A stretch of DNA of 64,000 nt, from contig NZ_UGOA01000002.1 of assembly GCF_900452385.1 (NCBI RefSeq), positions 39,636 to 103,635 on the forward strand, in the 5' to 3' direction. Each line of letters begins with the position of its first letter. Position 1 is the first letter of the stretch. The notes under the pieces are model-generated. The model was not told the DNA's origin. It saw nothing but the letters and a program-made list of their open reading frames with translations, and ran no database searches. A program made the translations under genes and the position numbers. The stretch comes from Legionella donaldsonii. Its GTDB lineage: Bacteria; Pseudomonadota; Gammaproteobacteria; Legionellales; Legionellaceae. Shown here one piece after another: positions 27,883-37,188 of the stretch.

Positions 27883-30800
27883 ATGCCTGTTGATTTTTTA
27901 ACTGATGAACAATATCAGAGCTACGCTCGTTATCCTGATAAACTTTCTCAAGAGCAACTCGACAAATATTTTTACCTTGATGACAAGGATAGGGAGTTAA
28001 TCAATACATGTCGTCGTGATTACAACAAGCTTGGTTATGCTTTGCAATTGACTACGATTAGATTTCTAGGAACCTTTCTTCCTAATCCAATTAATGTACC
28101 AAACAATGTTATTTGCTATCTTGCAAAACAATTAGAGATGGAACCTACAGAAGACATTAAATTTTACCTGGATCGAAAAGCTACTCGATCCGCACATTGC
28201 AATGAAATCAAGACGCTTTTTGATTATAAAGATCTCAGCGATATCTGGGGATATCGATTAACTCGCTGGTTATACTCTCAAGCTTGGTATGGTAATGAAA
28301 GACCCGGTATTTTATTTGAACGCTGTATATTATGGCTTGTTAACAAAAAAATTATTTTGCCAGGCATTAGTACCTTAACCATTTTAATAGCAAAGGTTCG
28401 AGATCGAGCATCAAAGCGATTATGGCAACGACTGACCTTATTGGTGAATAATAATCGTAAAGAACAACTGGAAAATTTATTGCTGACTCCAAAAGGAAGT
28501 CGCTACAGTAAACTTGATGAATTAAAAAAGGGGCCTACGCACATCAGTAGCACAGGATTAGTGAAGGCTTTTCGACGTTATCAGTGTATACGTGACTTGG
28601 GCATAGGCCAAATAGATATTGGCAATATACCGAAAGCAAAGATTAATCACCTGGCGAGATATGTCACTGTGTCGTGGGCACCGTCGATTGCAAGAATGCC
28701 TGATGACAGACGTATTGCTGTATTATTTTCTTTTGCTTATGTTTATGAAATCAAGGCACTGGATGATGCTTTGGATTTGTTGGATATGTTAATCACTGAA
28801 ATCACCGCGGAGGCAAAACGATTAGGAGAGAGAAAGCGCATTCGTAGTTTGGGTGATTTAGATAAAGCTGCATTGAAGCTGTCTGATTTTGGGGATTTAT
28901 TTTTAAAACACGAGAAGGACGATAACCTACCCAACGTCATTTACAAAGCCATTTCCAGAGATATTATTACGAATGCTGTAGAAGTCATTCGACAGATTGC
29001 AAAACCGAATCATGATAAATATTATGATGAGTTGCTTGAGCAGTACAAAACTGTACGCAGGTTCTTACCAATCTTACTCAATACTGTCAAATTTCAAACT
29101 ACTAAAGAAGGAAAGCCAGTACAAGCTGCTATAGAATTTTTAGCGGCTATGGAGGGTAAACGTAAACCTTCATTTCAAAATGCACCCCTCGAAATTGTAA
29201 ATTCTGGTTGGCGAAATATTGTTATCAAAGCCAAAACCAAAGAAATCGATAGGCCAGGTTATACCTTATGTGCCATGGATCATTTACAAGCTAATATGCG
29301 CAGCCGTGATATACATGTTGTGAATAGTGAGCGCTGGTGCGATCCGCGCGCTAAATTATTAAAGGGGTTAGCCTGGGAGCAATATAAGATCCCTGTATGC
29401 CGATCACTAAATCTATGTATAGATTTTGATGAAGCATTTGAGCATTTGTCTATAAAATTGGAGAATTCCTATCAGGATGTGATTGAAAGATTATCCAAAA
29501 ATGATGCAGTTGAGATCGTTAAAAACAATAAGGGTAAAGACAGGATCAAATTATCCAGATTAGAAAAATTGGATGAACCTGAAAGCCTGAAAATGTTAAA
29601 GGATAAAGTGGATAGCTTGATGCCTCGGATTGATTTTCCAGAACTATTGCTCGAAGTCGACCACATGTCAGATTTTACTGATGAATGTACCCATATTAGT
29701 GATAATAATTCACGGGTTTCTGGAATTGAGGTTTCATTATGCGCGGTAATCATGGCGGAAGCGTGTAATATTGGGCTTGAACCATTAATTGATGAATACA
29801 GTCCGCAACTAACACGGAATCGATTAAGTTGGGTGCAGCAAAATTGCATTCGCGCAGAAACTATTGCCAGATCCAATGCACGACTAGTGGATATCCACTC
29901 TCAGCAGCCTCTTGCAAAAAAAATGGGCACAGGTAATATTGCCTCAGCTGATGGCATCAGATTTTCTTGCGCGGTAAAAACAGTGAACTCGGGACCTAAT
30001 AAAAAATATTATGGACCAAAACGAGGATTAACCTATTACAATTTTATATCGGATCAAAGTACAGGATTTCATGGAATTGTCATCACAGGCACCTTGCGTG
30101 ATTCGCTTTACCTACTGGATGGGATGCAAGATCAACAAACAAGTCTTGATATTAAAGAGATCATGACAGATACCGCTGGTGCGAGTGAAATAATCTTTGC
30201 CTTGTTTTGGTTATTAGGATACCAATTTAGCCCAAGGATTGCAGATGTTGGAGGAGCAAGATTTTGGAGAATCAATCCTAAAGCTGACTATGGTTCTTTG
30301 AATGATATTTCTAACCATAAAATTAGTGAGAACTCCATGCGAAAGCATTGGGAAGACATTTTACGGGTTGCTGCCTCATTGAAATTAGGCCACGTCAGTG
30401 CTTCAGATTTAATACGTTCTTTGTTTAGAAAAAATAGGCCTTCTGGTTTAGCTAAAGCATTAATGAATTTGGGTCGTATTATCAAGACTCTGTATCTGCT
30501 TAATTATATCGATAGTGAAGAATATAGACGCCATATTTTAGGACAACTCAACAAAGGTGAAAGCCGCCACAGCCTGGCGCGCACTGTGTATCATGGACGT
30601 CGAGGCGAAATATATGAAAAATATCGCGAGGGGCAAGAAGATCAACTTAATGCACTCGGATTGGCAACTAACGCGATTGTATTGTGGAATACAGTTTATA
30701 TGCAGGCTGCATTAGATTATTTGCGTGCACAAGGTGAAGTGATAAAGGAAGAAGATGAGGCACGGTTATCTCCATTAGGGCGAAAGCATATTAATTTCTT

Positions 30801-30897
30801 AGGGCATTTTTCATTTATGCTGCCTAAATTTGTTGCGGAAGGACAATTAAGGTCACTGAACACGTCAAATGTGACTGAAAAGCTAGATCTGGCTTAA
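27883..30897 (+). CDS. tnpA: Transposase of the inner Tn3-family transposon
   Basis: 1004 residues from the ATG at 27883 (MPVDFLTDEQ); an in-frame ATG at 27856 lies upstream with no better ribosome site. It has the full length and layout of Tn3-type TnpA: an N-terminal DUF4158 DNA-binding region and a C-terminal DDE domain. The catalytic Asp is in SADGIRFSC, the second Asp in MTDTAGASE, and the Glu in LNKGESRHSLAR. It cuts the 38-bp ends for replicative transposition. Its stop is 9 bp from the right inverted repeat. Confidence 0.94.
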   Translation: MPVDFLTDEQYQSYARYPDKLSQEQLDKYFYLDDKDRELINTCRRDYNKLGYALQLTTIRFLGTFLPNPINVPNNVICYLAKQLEMEPTEDIKFYLDRKATRSAHCNEIKTLFDYKDLSDIWGYRLTRWLYSQAWYGNERPGILFERCILWLVNKKIILPGISTLTILIAKVRDRASKRLWQRLTLLVNNNRKEQLENLLLTPKGSRYSKLDELKKGPTHISSTGLVKAFRRYQCIRDLGIGQIDIGNIPKAKINHLARYVTVSWAPSIARMPDDRRIAVLFSFAYVYEIKALDDALDLLDMLITEITAEAKRLGERKRIRSLGDLDKAALKLSDFGDLFLKHEKDDNLPNVIYKAISRDIITNAVEVIRQIAKPNHDKYYDELLEQYKTVRRFLPILLNTVKFQTTKEGKPVQAAIEFLAAMEGKRKPSFQNAPLEIVNSGWRNIVIKAKTKEIDRPGYTLCAMDHLQANMRSRDIHVVNSERWCDPRAKLLKGLAWEQYKIPVCRSLNLCIDFDEAFEHLSIKLENSYQDVIERLSKNDAVEIVKNNKGKDRIKLSRLEKLDEPESLKMLKDKVDSLMPRIDFPELLLEVDHMSDFTDECTHISDNNSRVSGIEVSLCAVIMAEACNIGLEPLIDEYSPQLTRNRLSWVQQNCIRAETIARSNARLVDIHSQQPLAKKMGTGNIASADGIRFSCAVKTVNSGPNKKYYGPKRGLTYYNFISDQSTGFHGIVITGTLRDSLYLLDGMQDQQTSLDIKEIMTDTAGASEIIFALFWLLGYQFSPRIADVGGARFWRINPKADYGSLNDISNHKISENSMRKHWEDILRVAASLKLGHVSASDLIRSLFRKNRPSGLAKALMNLGRIIKTLYLLNYIDSEEYRRHILGQLNKGESRHSLARTVYHGRRGEIYEKYREGQEDQLNALGLATNAIVLWNTVYMQAALDYLRAQGEVIKEEDEARLSPLGRKHINFLGHFSFMLPKFVAEGQLRSLNTSNVTEKLDLA

Positions 30898-31006
30898 AGA
30901 TTTTTGCTTAGAGTAACTTTTCGTTCCAATGATTGTCACACCCCTAATTTCATTGGCCATAATAATCTCTATTTGCTGTCAATTTGAAGTGTACTCTATT
31001 CTGACC

Positions 31007-32764
31007 CTACGTTTCGCACCAAGATAAACGATTTTTATAATTATTCTGTTCAATAGCCAGGCAGGAGAAGCCTGTGCCACGCGCAGATTCTGCGGCAAGT
31101 CCATAGATTTCAAGAGCATACTGACCAAAATAAGAAATGATTTGTTGATGTACTGGTTTTAGATTAGTTACCACACGATGTTTTTGATCGTTTGTCAGGA
31201 TGGTTACAACAGCTATCACGTTCATCAGCTCAGCAATCCATTTCATTGTGGGATTTTGTACTGGCTTACCCAGCTGATTGGGAAGTGCTTCATCATGCTC
31301 CTTTAAGCATTGCCTGATGTGAGCTTGAGCAAAATTGTACACCATGAGACAAAGCGTCATTACCATCATCAAGGCTGTAATTCGCTCAGGTGTTTTAAGG
31401 AAGAAAGAGTCCAGTTCGAAGGCATTGTTTTTCATGAATTTAAAGCTTGATTCGACACAGGATTGCTCTTTATATTGTTGAAGCATGGCATGATTATTCA
31501 ATAGCGAGCTATCACATTGATTACTGGCCAAAATAAAGCGTCCCAGTGTTTCTTTTTTAGCACCCACCCTCTCCAGACAGGTAGAAAGACAGGCTTGTAT
31601 TTGATATCCAATCACCATTTTTTGAGCTCCAGGTTTTGGGCGACCTTTCCCTGTATGGCGTTCAACAGGTAGAATCTCATAATGAATTTGGTGGTATTTG
31701 AGTGATTTGATGAGCGGTTTTAATGCCTGCTTTGCATCGTCAGGACATTGAAAGACCTGGTGACCAAGATGCCATAAGGATTTAATGAGCTCTTGAGATT
31801 TTTTATCCAAATGCCTCTGAAAAGTCTTTAGCTCTCGCAACCTCGCCTGTTGCGACTCAATCAAAACCCAGCGTTGTGGAATACCATAAAGAACCGTTTC
31901 ATGAACACTTCCACGATAGTTTGCATCAAACGGCTCCCAGGTCAGAGCATCACAAGGCTTGTTCAACAATACTTTGGCTTCATTAAGCTGTGCAGGTACT
32001 CGGGTTATCCAAAACACGTTATTGAGGCTTGCCAACTGCTCTGGAACATAAAAGGCGGCATCAACCACAAAACAAAGGCCATCAGGCATCCCATGAATAC
32101 TTTGTGTAAACGCTTGCACCCTCCTAACCGTCTCTTGGAAACTTGTTTTATCACTACTATTCCCATCTAAGGCCTCCATCCATAAGGGGATATTCGCAGC
32201 TCCTCCTTGTACTAGTGACAGCATCACTTGCTTTAGATCAGAGCGATTCGCTTTGGAATATCCGTAGTCTGGTTGCGCAATCCCGGGCGCGGCCTCTTCT
32301 GTGTCATAGCGGCCGTAAAGAACAAAGCTTGTACTGTCTAAATGCAGTCTCTGGCTTAGTAAATTTTTTTCTCGGGCAATCTCAAAAGCCAATTCCGAAT
32401 AAAGCCTGGTCACACCGTATTCTGCGATTTTATCCAGGCAGCGACCAAGACTGTCATCATTCAGGTGTGCCGCGTCTAGTTCTGAACCAAGCAGTTGAGC
32501 CACAGGCTTATCTTGGAAAAAATGCGGCGTCATATACAACCGGCTATTCATAAAACCCAACCCATTGATAACCATCGCCGCTACTCGACGACCATAGCTT
32601 ACCACGCCTCCTTTTTTTTCATTTAACTCAAGGCGTGCATCAATTCTCTCTATTATCCCTAATTCTCTAATCGTTGCTGCAACAAGTCCTAAATGCCCCA
32701 ATTGCTCTGAACTTACTGTATCTCGATTCAGCATCCTTCTCTCCAATAGGTCTTTGGGAGACAA
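31007..32764 (-). CDS. IS1634-like (IS4 superfamily) transposase
   Basis: 585 residues. The N-terminal region (GLVAATIRELGIIERIDARL) is the DUF4277-type domain that precedes the DDE domain in IS1634-group transposases. Catalytic residues appear as Asp in LHLDSTSFVLYG, Asp in FVVDAAFYVPEQ and Glu in SCVESSFKFMKN. The gene is intact. I could not fix the element's terminal repeats: the left edge lies between 30961 and 31006 and the right edge between 32765 and about 32880. It sits between the GNAT start and tnpR of the outer transposon. Confidence 0.88.
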   Translation of the reverse strand: MSPKDLLERRMLNRDTVSSEQLGHLGLVAATIRELGIIERIDARLELNEKKGGVVSYGRRVAAMVINGLGFMNSRLYMTPHFFQDKPVAQLLGSELDAAHLNDDSLGRCLDKIAEYGVTRLYSELAFEIAREKNLLSQRLHLDSTSFVLYGRYDTEEAAPGIAQPDYGYSKANRSDLKQVMLSLVQGGAANIPLWMEALDGNSSDKTSFQETVRRVQAFTQSIHGMPDGLCFVVDAAFYVPEQLASLNNVFWITRVPAQLNEAKVLLNKPCDALTWEPFDANYRGSVHETVLYGIPQRWVLIESQQARLRELKTFQRHLDKKSQELIKSLWHLGHQVFQCPDDAKQALKPLIKSLKYHQIHYEILPVERHTGKGRPKPGAQKMVIGYQIQACLSTCLERVGAKKETLGRFILASNQCDSSLLNNHAMLQQYKEQSCVESSFKFMKNNAFELDSFFLKTPERITALMMVMTLCLMVYNFAQAHIRQCLKEHDEALPNQLGKPVQNPTMKWIAELMNVIAVVTILTNDQKHRVVTNLKPVHQQIISYFGQYALEIYGLAAESARGTGFSCLAIEQNNYKNRLSWCET

Positions 32765-33017
32765 GGGTACCTGATTCTTCTCTTGTGGGCTGTGATCTTT
32801 TTCTTATATCGGCTTGATCTTTTTCTCAATTTAACTAATGCGATAATTCCTTGGGGATAATTCTAATTTTAGCTTTTTCATGCTGCGGAATGTCCGCTGA
32901 CGTCAGGAGGAAAGGAAATACTCTGTCAATTTAGAGTTAGTATTATATTTTATTGACACAAGTGAATCAACCTCTTAAACTTCAACCTGACACTTATTCG
33001 TTTTTATGGTTAATATC
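32765..33017. other. Probable IS end and res region of the outer transposon
   Basis: Contains a direct repeat TGATCTTTTTCT (two copies 23 bp apart near 32790-32826), perhaps the IS edge. Beyond about 32880 it has several TGACA/TGTCA elements, including CCTGACA (32986) with its complement TGTCAGG (33019) across the tnpR start. This fits resolvase-binding subsites and autoregulation, but individual sites cannot be assigned. Confidence 0.45.
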
Positions 33018-33572
33018 ATGTCAGGTAAGAGAATTGGTTACATTCGAGTCAGTAGCTTTGAGCAGAATCCAGAACGACAACTCGAAGGAATCACACTTAA
33101 CAAAAAATTTATAGATAAAGCCTCCGGAAAAAATACTGCACGTCCACAACTTGAAGCCATGCTCGATTATGCGCGTGATGGCGATACCATCATTATACAC
33201 AGCATGGATCGGTTGGCGCGCAATTTAGATGATCTACGTAAACTAGTAACACAATTGACTTCCCAACAAATTAGAGTTGAATTTGTGAAAGAAAATTTAA
33301 CATTCACAGGCGAAGATTCGCCAATGTCAACGTTGTTGTTATCTGTCATGGGCGCATTCGCTGAGTTTGAACGCTCATTAATTAAAGAGCGTCAAATGGA
33401 AGGGATCGTTCTTGCTAAGAAGCGTGGCGCTTATAAAGGCCGGAAGGCTGCTTTATCTCAGGAACAAATTGACGAAATAAAAAAACGTGTGACTCAAGGA
33501 GATAAGAAAAGTCATATCGCACGTGATTTTAGTATTAGCCGCGAAACGTTATACCAATATTTAAGAAAATAA
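33018..33572 (+). CDS. tnpR: Resolvase of the outer Tn3-family transposon
   Basis: 184 residues from MSGKRIGYIRVSS; a second in-frame ATG is four codons upstream. The catalytic Ser is in the RVSSFEQNPERQLEG segment. SMDRLARNLDDLRKLV and GAFAEFERSLIKERQ are family hallmarks, and the C-terminal helix-turn-helix ends SHIARDFSISRETLYQYL. It is only about 30% like the inner transposon's resolvase by eye, so the two systems are distinct. It is co-transcribed with tnpA, 13 bp away. Confidence 0.93.
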   Translation: MSGKRIGYIRVSSFEQNPERQLEGITLNKKFIDKASGKNTARPQLEAMLDYARDGDTIIIHSMDRLARNLDDLRKLVTQLTSQQIRVEFVKENLTFTGEDSPMSTLLLSVMGAFAEFERSLIKERQMEGIVLAKKRGAYKGRKAALSQEQIDEIKKRVTQGDKKSHIARDFSISRETLYQYLRK

Positions 33573-33585
33573 GGCTGATTTATTA

Positions 33586-36522
33586 ATGAAACAACAGCCC
33601 AGACTTTCTGAAGATGAAATTATTCGCGATTGGTCTTTAAGCACTGACGATTCGATCTTCATTAAAAAATTTAGGAAACAATACCAATTATGGGGATTTC
33701 TGCAGGTTTGTGCCTTGAGATTATTTGGCCAGCTTCTGGATAATCCCAACACGCTTGATACTCGTATTATTGGACATGCTTGTAAATTATTGGGGTTAGA
33801 CATTGTTGGTACCGTTAATTTGCCAATGCGTGATGCCACAAGAACTGACTACAAGAAATCAATTTTCTCGCATTTAAATTTCAGGCCATTCAATGATGCC
33901 AAAGCTATTTTTTATGATTGGCTGCAACAGAAAATGCAGACAGGAATGCTGATCCCAGAAAAACTAATTTCAGAAGCCGAAGTCTTTTTGATCGTCAACC
34001 AAGTTGCTTTGCCAACGCTGTATTATTTGAAGCGTGAAATCAATTCTTTTTGCTCAAAGCATCAAGAAAAAATATTTTCTGGAATTTATCAGCAGCTATC
34101 TGAAGCATTGATTGACATGATTGATGACATGCTTGAAATTATCCCTGACGAAGACATCACGTGGTTTCAAAAATTTAAGGAATATCCTGGTTCTAGTAGC
34201 ATTTCGGTGTTGCAAGACTATTTCGAACGCTATCAAAAAGTTGAAAAAATAGACTTGTCGTTGGTCGATACCGGCACTGTAGATTCTGATCTTGCTAGAT
34301 ATTTTTATCAACTTGCCAAGCACTATGATGCTTATCAGATAAAACGCTTTAAACCATCAAAGCGTTACGCTTTAATGGTACTATTTTTGGCAGAATCAAA
34401 AAAAGTCCTTATGGATTACCTTATTCAATTACATGATCAATATATTTCCAATATATGCCGTGAATGCCGAAATGCACATCTGAAAACTTTGAAGCTTTAT
34501 AAGAATAAAAATGAACGCGCTATTGATAAGATCGAGCGCTTTATCGACTTTATTTTGGCTCAAGAAGATGATCACAGTTTATCGGTTAGTGATCTTTATT
34601 CACATTCAACCGAAAAGTCTGATCTACAGCAGGCTAGAAATGATATGCACGAATACCAGGTGCTGAGCCGTTTTGGTTATGCCAAGCTAATTCAAAACCG
34701 TTATAGCAGCATGCGCCGCTATTTTGCTGATTTTATTCAATTGCCATTTCTGATTGAAAAAGGCGGTCAGTCATTAGAGCAATCAATTGAACTGGTACGC
34801 AAACTCGATAAACAAGAAATTGCTAAGATACCCAGTGATATGGACACTAAATTCATGGATGGGCAATTAACTATTGCCATGCGAGATAAGAATGGGGAAA
34901 TTAAACGCAATCTTTGGGAAATGGGACTTGCCGTTGCGATTAAAGATGGTTTTCGATCTGGCGATTTATACGTTGAGCGCAGTAACAAATATGCCTCTTT
35001 TTGGAACTTGATATATCAAGATTGTGAGTGGCAGCGAGAAAAAGAAAATAGCTATCAAGCGCTAGAGATTATGCAAGATGCAGAGCATGCAGTAGGCAAA
35101 ATTATTGCGAATTTCCATAGTTCAGCTGCGATTGCTGCCAATCGCTTTAAAAGCGATGATTTTGCTGACATTAAAAACGGCAAGCTATTGCTGAAAAGAA
35201 AAGACAAAATCGATATTCCCGATGATGCAGAACGCTTACAGGCACTGATAAATTCATATATGCCGAAAATAAAAATAGAGCAACTATTAATTGAAGTTGA
35301 TCACATAACAGGATTTACCAAACACTTTACCCCGATTCATGGACAAAAGGGGAGACCACAAAATTTTTATAAAACCTTAATTGCCAGCATTTTGGCACAA
35401 GCAACTAATATTGGCCTTGTAACTATGGAGAATTGCACACCAGATATCACTGCAAAAATGATGCGTTATGTTACCGATACCTGCATTCGGGAAGAAACTA
35501 TCAAATCTGCTAATGCAGAATTGGTGAATCAACATACGCAACTAGACTTAAGCCAAAACTATGGGGATGGAAAAATGTCATCTTCAGATGGGCAACGCTT
35601 TATTATTACTGCAAGCAGCCTGCTGTCGTCATACTACCCAAGATACGCGGGCTACTACGATAAAATGATTGGCGTATACACGCACACATCAAACCAACTA
35701 TCAGTACTTAATACGCAAGCTATTTCATGCGCACCACGCGAATCGCTTTATGTCATTGATGGCTTGTTAGATAACAACACCATTCTCGCAATTAAAGAAC
35801 ACACCACGGATACAGAAGGCTTTACTGAGCACGTGTTTGCACTGTGCTATTTACTTGGTATTCGGTTTATGCCGAGAATTAAAGATCTAAAATCTCAGCA
35901 ACTTTATCGCATTGATAAAGAAATTGCTTACGGTGAATTGGACTCTCTGCTAACTAAAACCGCATCTATTGAAGTGGTGATAGAACAGTTTGACCAAATG
36001 GTACGAGTGGCAGCCTCTTTGAAAAAGAAGCTCAGTCCTGCTCATGAAATTATTAGGCGGTTATCGAAAGGCTCTCCATCTGACAAGCTATCAAAAGCAT
36101 TTACACAATTAGGCCGAATACTTAAAACAGAGTATATTTTACAATACATTACTGACAAGGACATTCGAGATAAAGTTCAACGCCAATTAAACAAAGGAGA
36201 ACATCGCCATCAATTAGCGCGCTGTATTTTTTTTGCAAACCAAGGAAAATTTCAAGTTGGTGACTACGAAGAAATCATGAATAAAGCAAGCTGCTTAAGC
36301 CTAGTATCGAATGCTGTATTATATTGGAATACGATGAAAATGACAGAAATTATTACCCAACTTAAAAACAACGGCGAAGTTATAAGCGATAATACACTAA
36401 CTCATATATCACTTTTACCACATAAGCATTTGATTACGATGGGTACTTATTTTACCGATGCAGCTATTGATCAATCGGAAATAGAGGATGTGGGAGAATT
36501 TACGGTTTTAGAGCAAATTTAG
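33586..36522 (+). CDS. tnpA: Transposase of the outer Tn3-family transposon
   Basis: 978 residues of the Tn3 TnpA family. The N-terminal region is recognisable from QYQLWGFLQVCALRLFGQLL. The catalytic Asp is in SSDGQRFIIT, the second Asp in TTDTEGFTEHVF, and the Glu in LNKGEHRHQLAR. It is intact and ends 3 bp before the inverted repeat at 36526. It acts on the 39-bp ends of this transposon and is too different from the inner TnpA for cross-reaction to be assumed. Confidence 0.94.
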   Translation: MKQQPRLSEDEIIRDWSLSTDDSIFIKKFRKQYQLWGFLQVCALRLFGQLLDNPNTLDTRIIGHACKLLGLDIVGTVNLPMRDATRTDYKKSIFSHLNFRPFNDAKAIFYDWLQQKMQTGMLIPEKLISEAEVFLIVNQVALPTLYYLKREINSFCSKHQEKIFSGIYQQLSEALIDMIDDMLEIIPDEDITWFQKFKEYPGSSSISVLQDYFERYQKVEKIDLSLVDTGTVDSDLARYFYQLAKHYDAYQIKRFKPSKRYALMVLFLAESKKVLMDYLIQLHDQYISNICRECRNAHLKTLKLYKNKNERAIDKIERFIDFILAQEDDHSLSVSDLYSHSTEKSDLQQARNDMHEYQVLSRFGYAKLIQNRYSSMRRYFADFIQLPFLIEKGGQSLEQSIELVRKLDKQEIAKIPSDMDTKFMDGQLTIAMRDKNGEIKRNLWEMGLAVAIKDGFRSGDLYVERSNKYASFWNLIYQDCEWQREKENSYQALEIMQDAEHAVGKIIANFHSSAAIAANRFKSDDFADIKNGKLLLKRKDKIDIPDDAERLQALINSYMPKIKIEQLLIEVDHITGFTKHFTPIHGQKGRPQNFYKTLIASILAQATNIGLVTMENCTPDITAKMMRYVTDTCIREETIKSANAELVNQHTQLDLSQNYGDGKMSSSDGQRFIITASSLLSSYYPRYAGYYDKMIGVYTHTSNQLSVLNTQAISCAPRESLYVIDGLLDNNTILAIKEHTTDTEGFTEHVFALCYLLGIRFMPRIKDLKSQQLYRIDKEIAYGELDSLLTKTASIEVVIEQFDQMVRVAASLKKKLSPAHEIIRRLSKGSPSDKLSKAFTQLGRILKTEYILQYITDKDIRDKVQRQLNKGEHRHQLARCIFFANQGKFQVGDYEEIMNKASCLSLVSNAVLYWNTMKMTEIITQLKNNGEVISDNTLTHISLLPHKHLITMGTYFTDAAIDQSEIEDVGEFTVLEQI

Positions 36523-36525
36523 ATG

Positions 36526-36564
36526 TCAAACCGTAAATTCTGACACGGATGGGGTCGCTACCCC
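36526..36564 (-). repeat. Right inverted repeat of the outer Tn3-family transposon
   Basis: The complement of the 26522-26560 repeat with two mismatches. It is followed by AAGTT, which does not match the left flank GGGTA. Confidence 0.88.
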
Positions 36565-36774
36565 AAGTTGTAACATTTTTAAATTCCATGGATATGAACT
36601 TCATGACAATAAAAAACTCTGTGTAACTTACATGAAGTTATAAAAAATTTAATGGCTACAACATAGACAGGTAAAGGGATTTAATGGTGATTTGGAATTT
36701 TCGTACCTTCCAGCTAAGAACCCATTTCGGAAGTAATTGCTCATTTATGAGTTCAAATTAAATGGAAAAAATCC
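36565..36774. other. Remnant between the outer Tn3 transposon and the island's right end
   Basis: No ORF of note. It holds a 9-bp inverted repeat AACTTCATG (36597-36605) / CATGAAGTT (36631-36639). There is no trace of the missing CDF 3' end, so material was lost here. Confidence 0.4.
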
Positions 36775-36823
36775 ATGCCATTTAAATATTAAATTTTCCT
36801 GCCAAATAAAGATAAAACTTACA
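36775..36823 (-). repeat. Right terminal repeat of the island
   Basis: The minus strand reads TGTAAGTTTTATCTTTATTT, then GGCAGGAAAATTTAA and AAATGGCAT. It shares the first 27 bases with the left end at 6459. Immediately outside is GGTTTTCTT, the copy of the bases outside the left end. Confidence 0.7.
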
Positions 36824-36832
36824 GGTTTTCTT

Positions 36833-37188
36833 AAAGCCCCCATTTTTATACACCACCATTTTTTGAAAAGAGTTCCTGATTTAAAATTATTTTATATAAA
36901 AAAGGAAAATGGTAAAAAACGAAATTGTGTGAGCATTTTATTTGGGATTGCAAAGTGCAGCAAAGAGTAGCGGCTGTGTAGCGTTATTATTGCTACATTT
37001 GTTCAGGATATTTTGATACAGTAATAGTGCCAAAATCCTTTTGCAAACACCTTTATCAAGGCAATACGAATTACCAATTGTGAAAGTGTAGCAAATGTAG
37101 CGATGTAATTCGTTATGTAAATTCTGGCTGTAATCGGGGTTTGAACGATGCTAAAATCACCAAAATTCAGCCTTCTTAAATAATTTCT
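36833..37188. other. Gene-free right flank of the island
   Basis: No supported gene. TGTAGC or its complement occurs at 36977, 36992, 37087 and 37096, as in the left flank. The region must hold the promoter of the LuxR-type gene. Confidence 0.4.

Larger units (their letters stand above)
27019..30944 (+). mobile_element. Tn3-family transposon (inner), 3.9 kb
   Basis: 38-bp inverted repeats at 27019-27056 and 30907-30944. Reading inward they begin GGGGTTCGACAATC and GGGGTGTGACAATC and both continue ATTGGAACGAAAAGTTACTC. The 5-bp target duplication TAATT is at 27014-27018 and 30945-30949. It contains only tnpR and tnpA, divergently transcribed. It is inserted in the GNAT gene of the outer transposon. 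All parts look intact, so it may be active. Confidence 0.94.
26550..30960 (-). pseudogene. GNAT acetyltransferase gene split by a transposon at codon 6
   Basis: The coding parts are 30960-30945 (start ATGGCCAATGAAATTA) and 27013-26550. Removing the inner transposon and one TAATT copy restores an unbroken 159-codon frame beginning MANEIIIRHYIADDAQ. The protein is a typical single-domain N-acetyltransferase with the acetyl-CoA loop YQGFGIGSSLMNEIFKKA and the C-terminal FFEAKGFKVV. In its present state the start codon is 3.9 kb from the body, so the full protein cannot be made; an internal start at 26831 would lack half of the domain. It is a passenger of the outer Tn3-family transposon. Confidence 0.85.
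26522..36564 (+). mobile_element. Tn3-family transposon (outer), 10.0 kb with insertions
   Basis: Bounded by 39-bp inverted repeats beginning GGGGTAGCGACCCCAT at 26522-26560 and 36526-36564, differing at two positions. It carries tnpR and tnpA at the right. At the left it has a GNAT gene (now split) and between them an IS1634-like element. The flanking five bases differ (GGGTA left, AAGTT right), so there is no target duplication and the insertion was followed by deletion or rearrangement on one side. Confidence 0.88.

Noticed and set aside
30961..32880. Terminal inverted repeats for the IS1634-like element
   Set aside because: I compared both flanks and found no convincing pair; only the transposase is reported with confidence.
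36597..36639. 9-bp inverted repeat AACTTCATG/CATGAAGTT as a terminator or transposon end
   Set aside because: AT-rich arms, 25-nt loop and no gene reading into it; no second copy in the window.
36737..36970. 77-codon ORF across the right end of the island
   Set aside because: It runs through the terminal repeat, has low-complexity Lys/Phe composition and no ribosome site.
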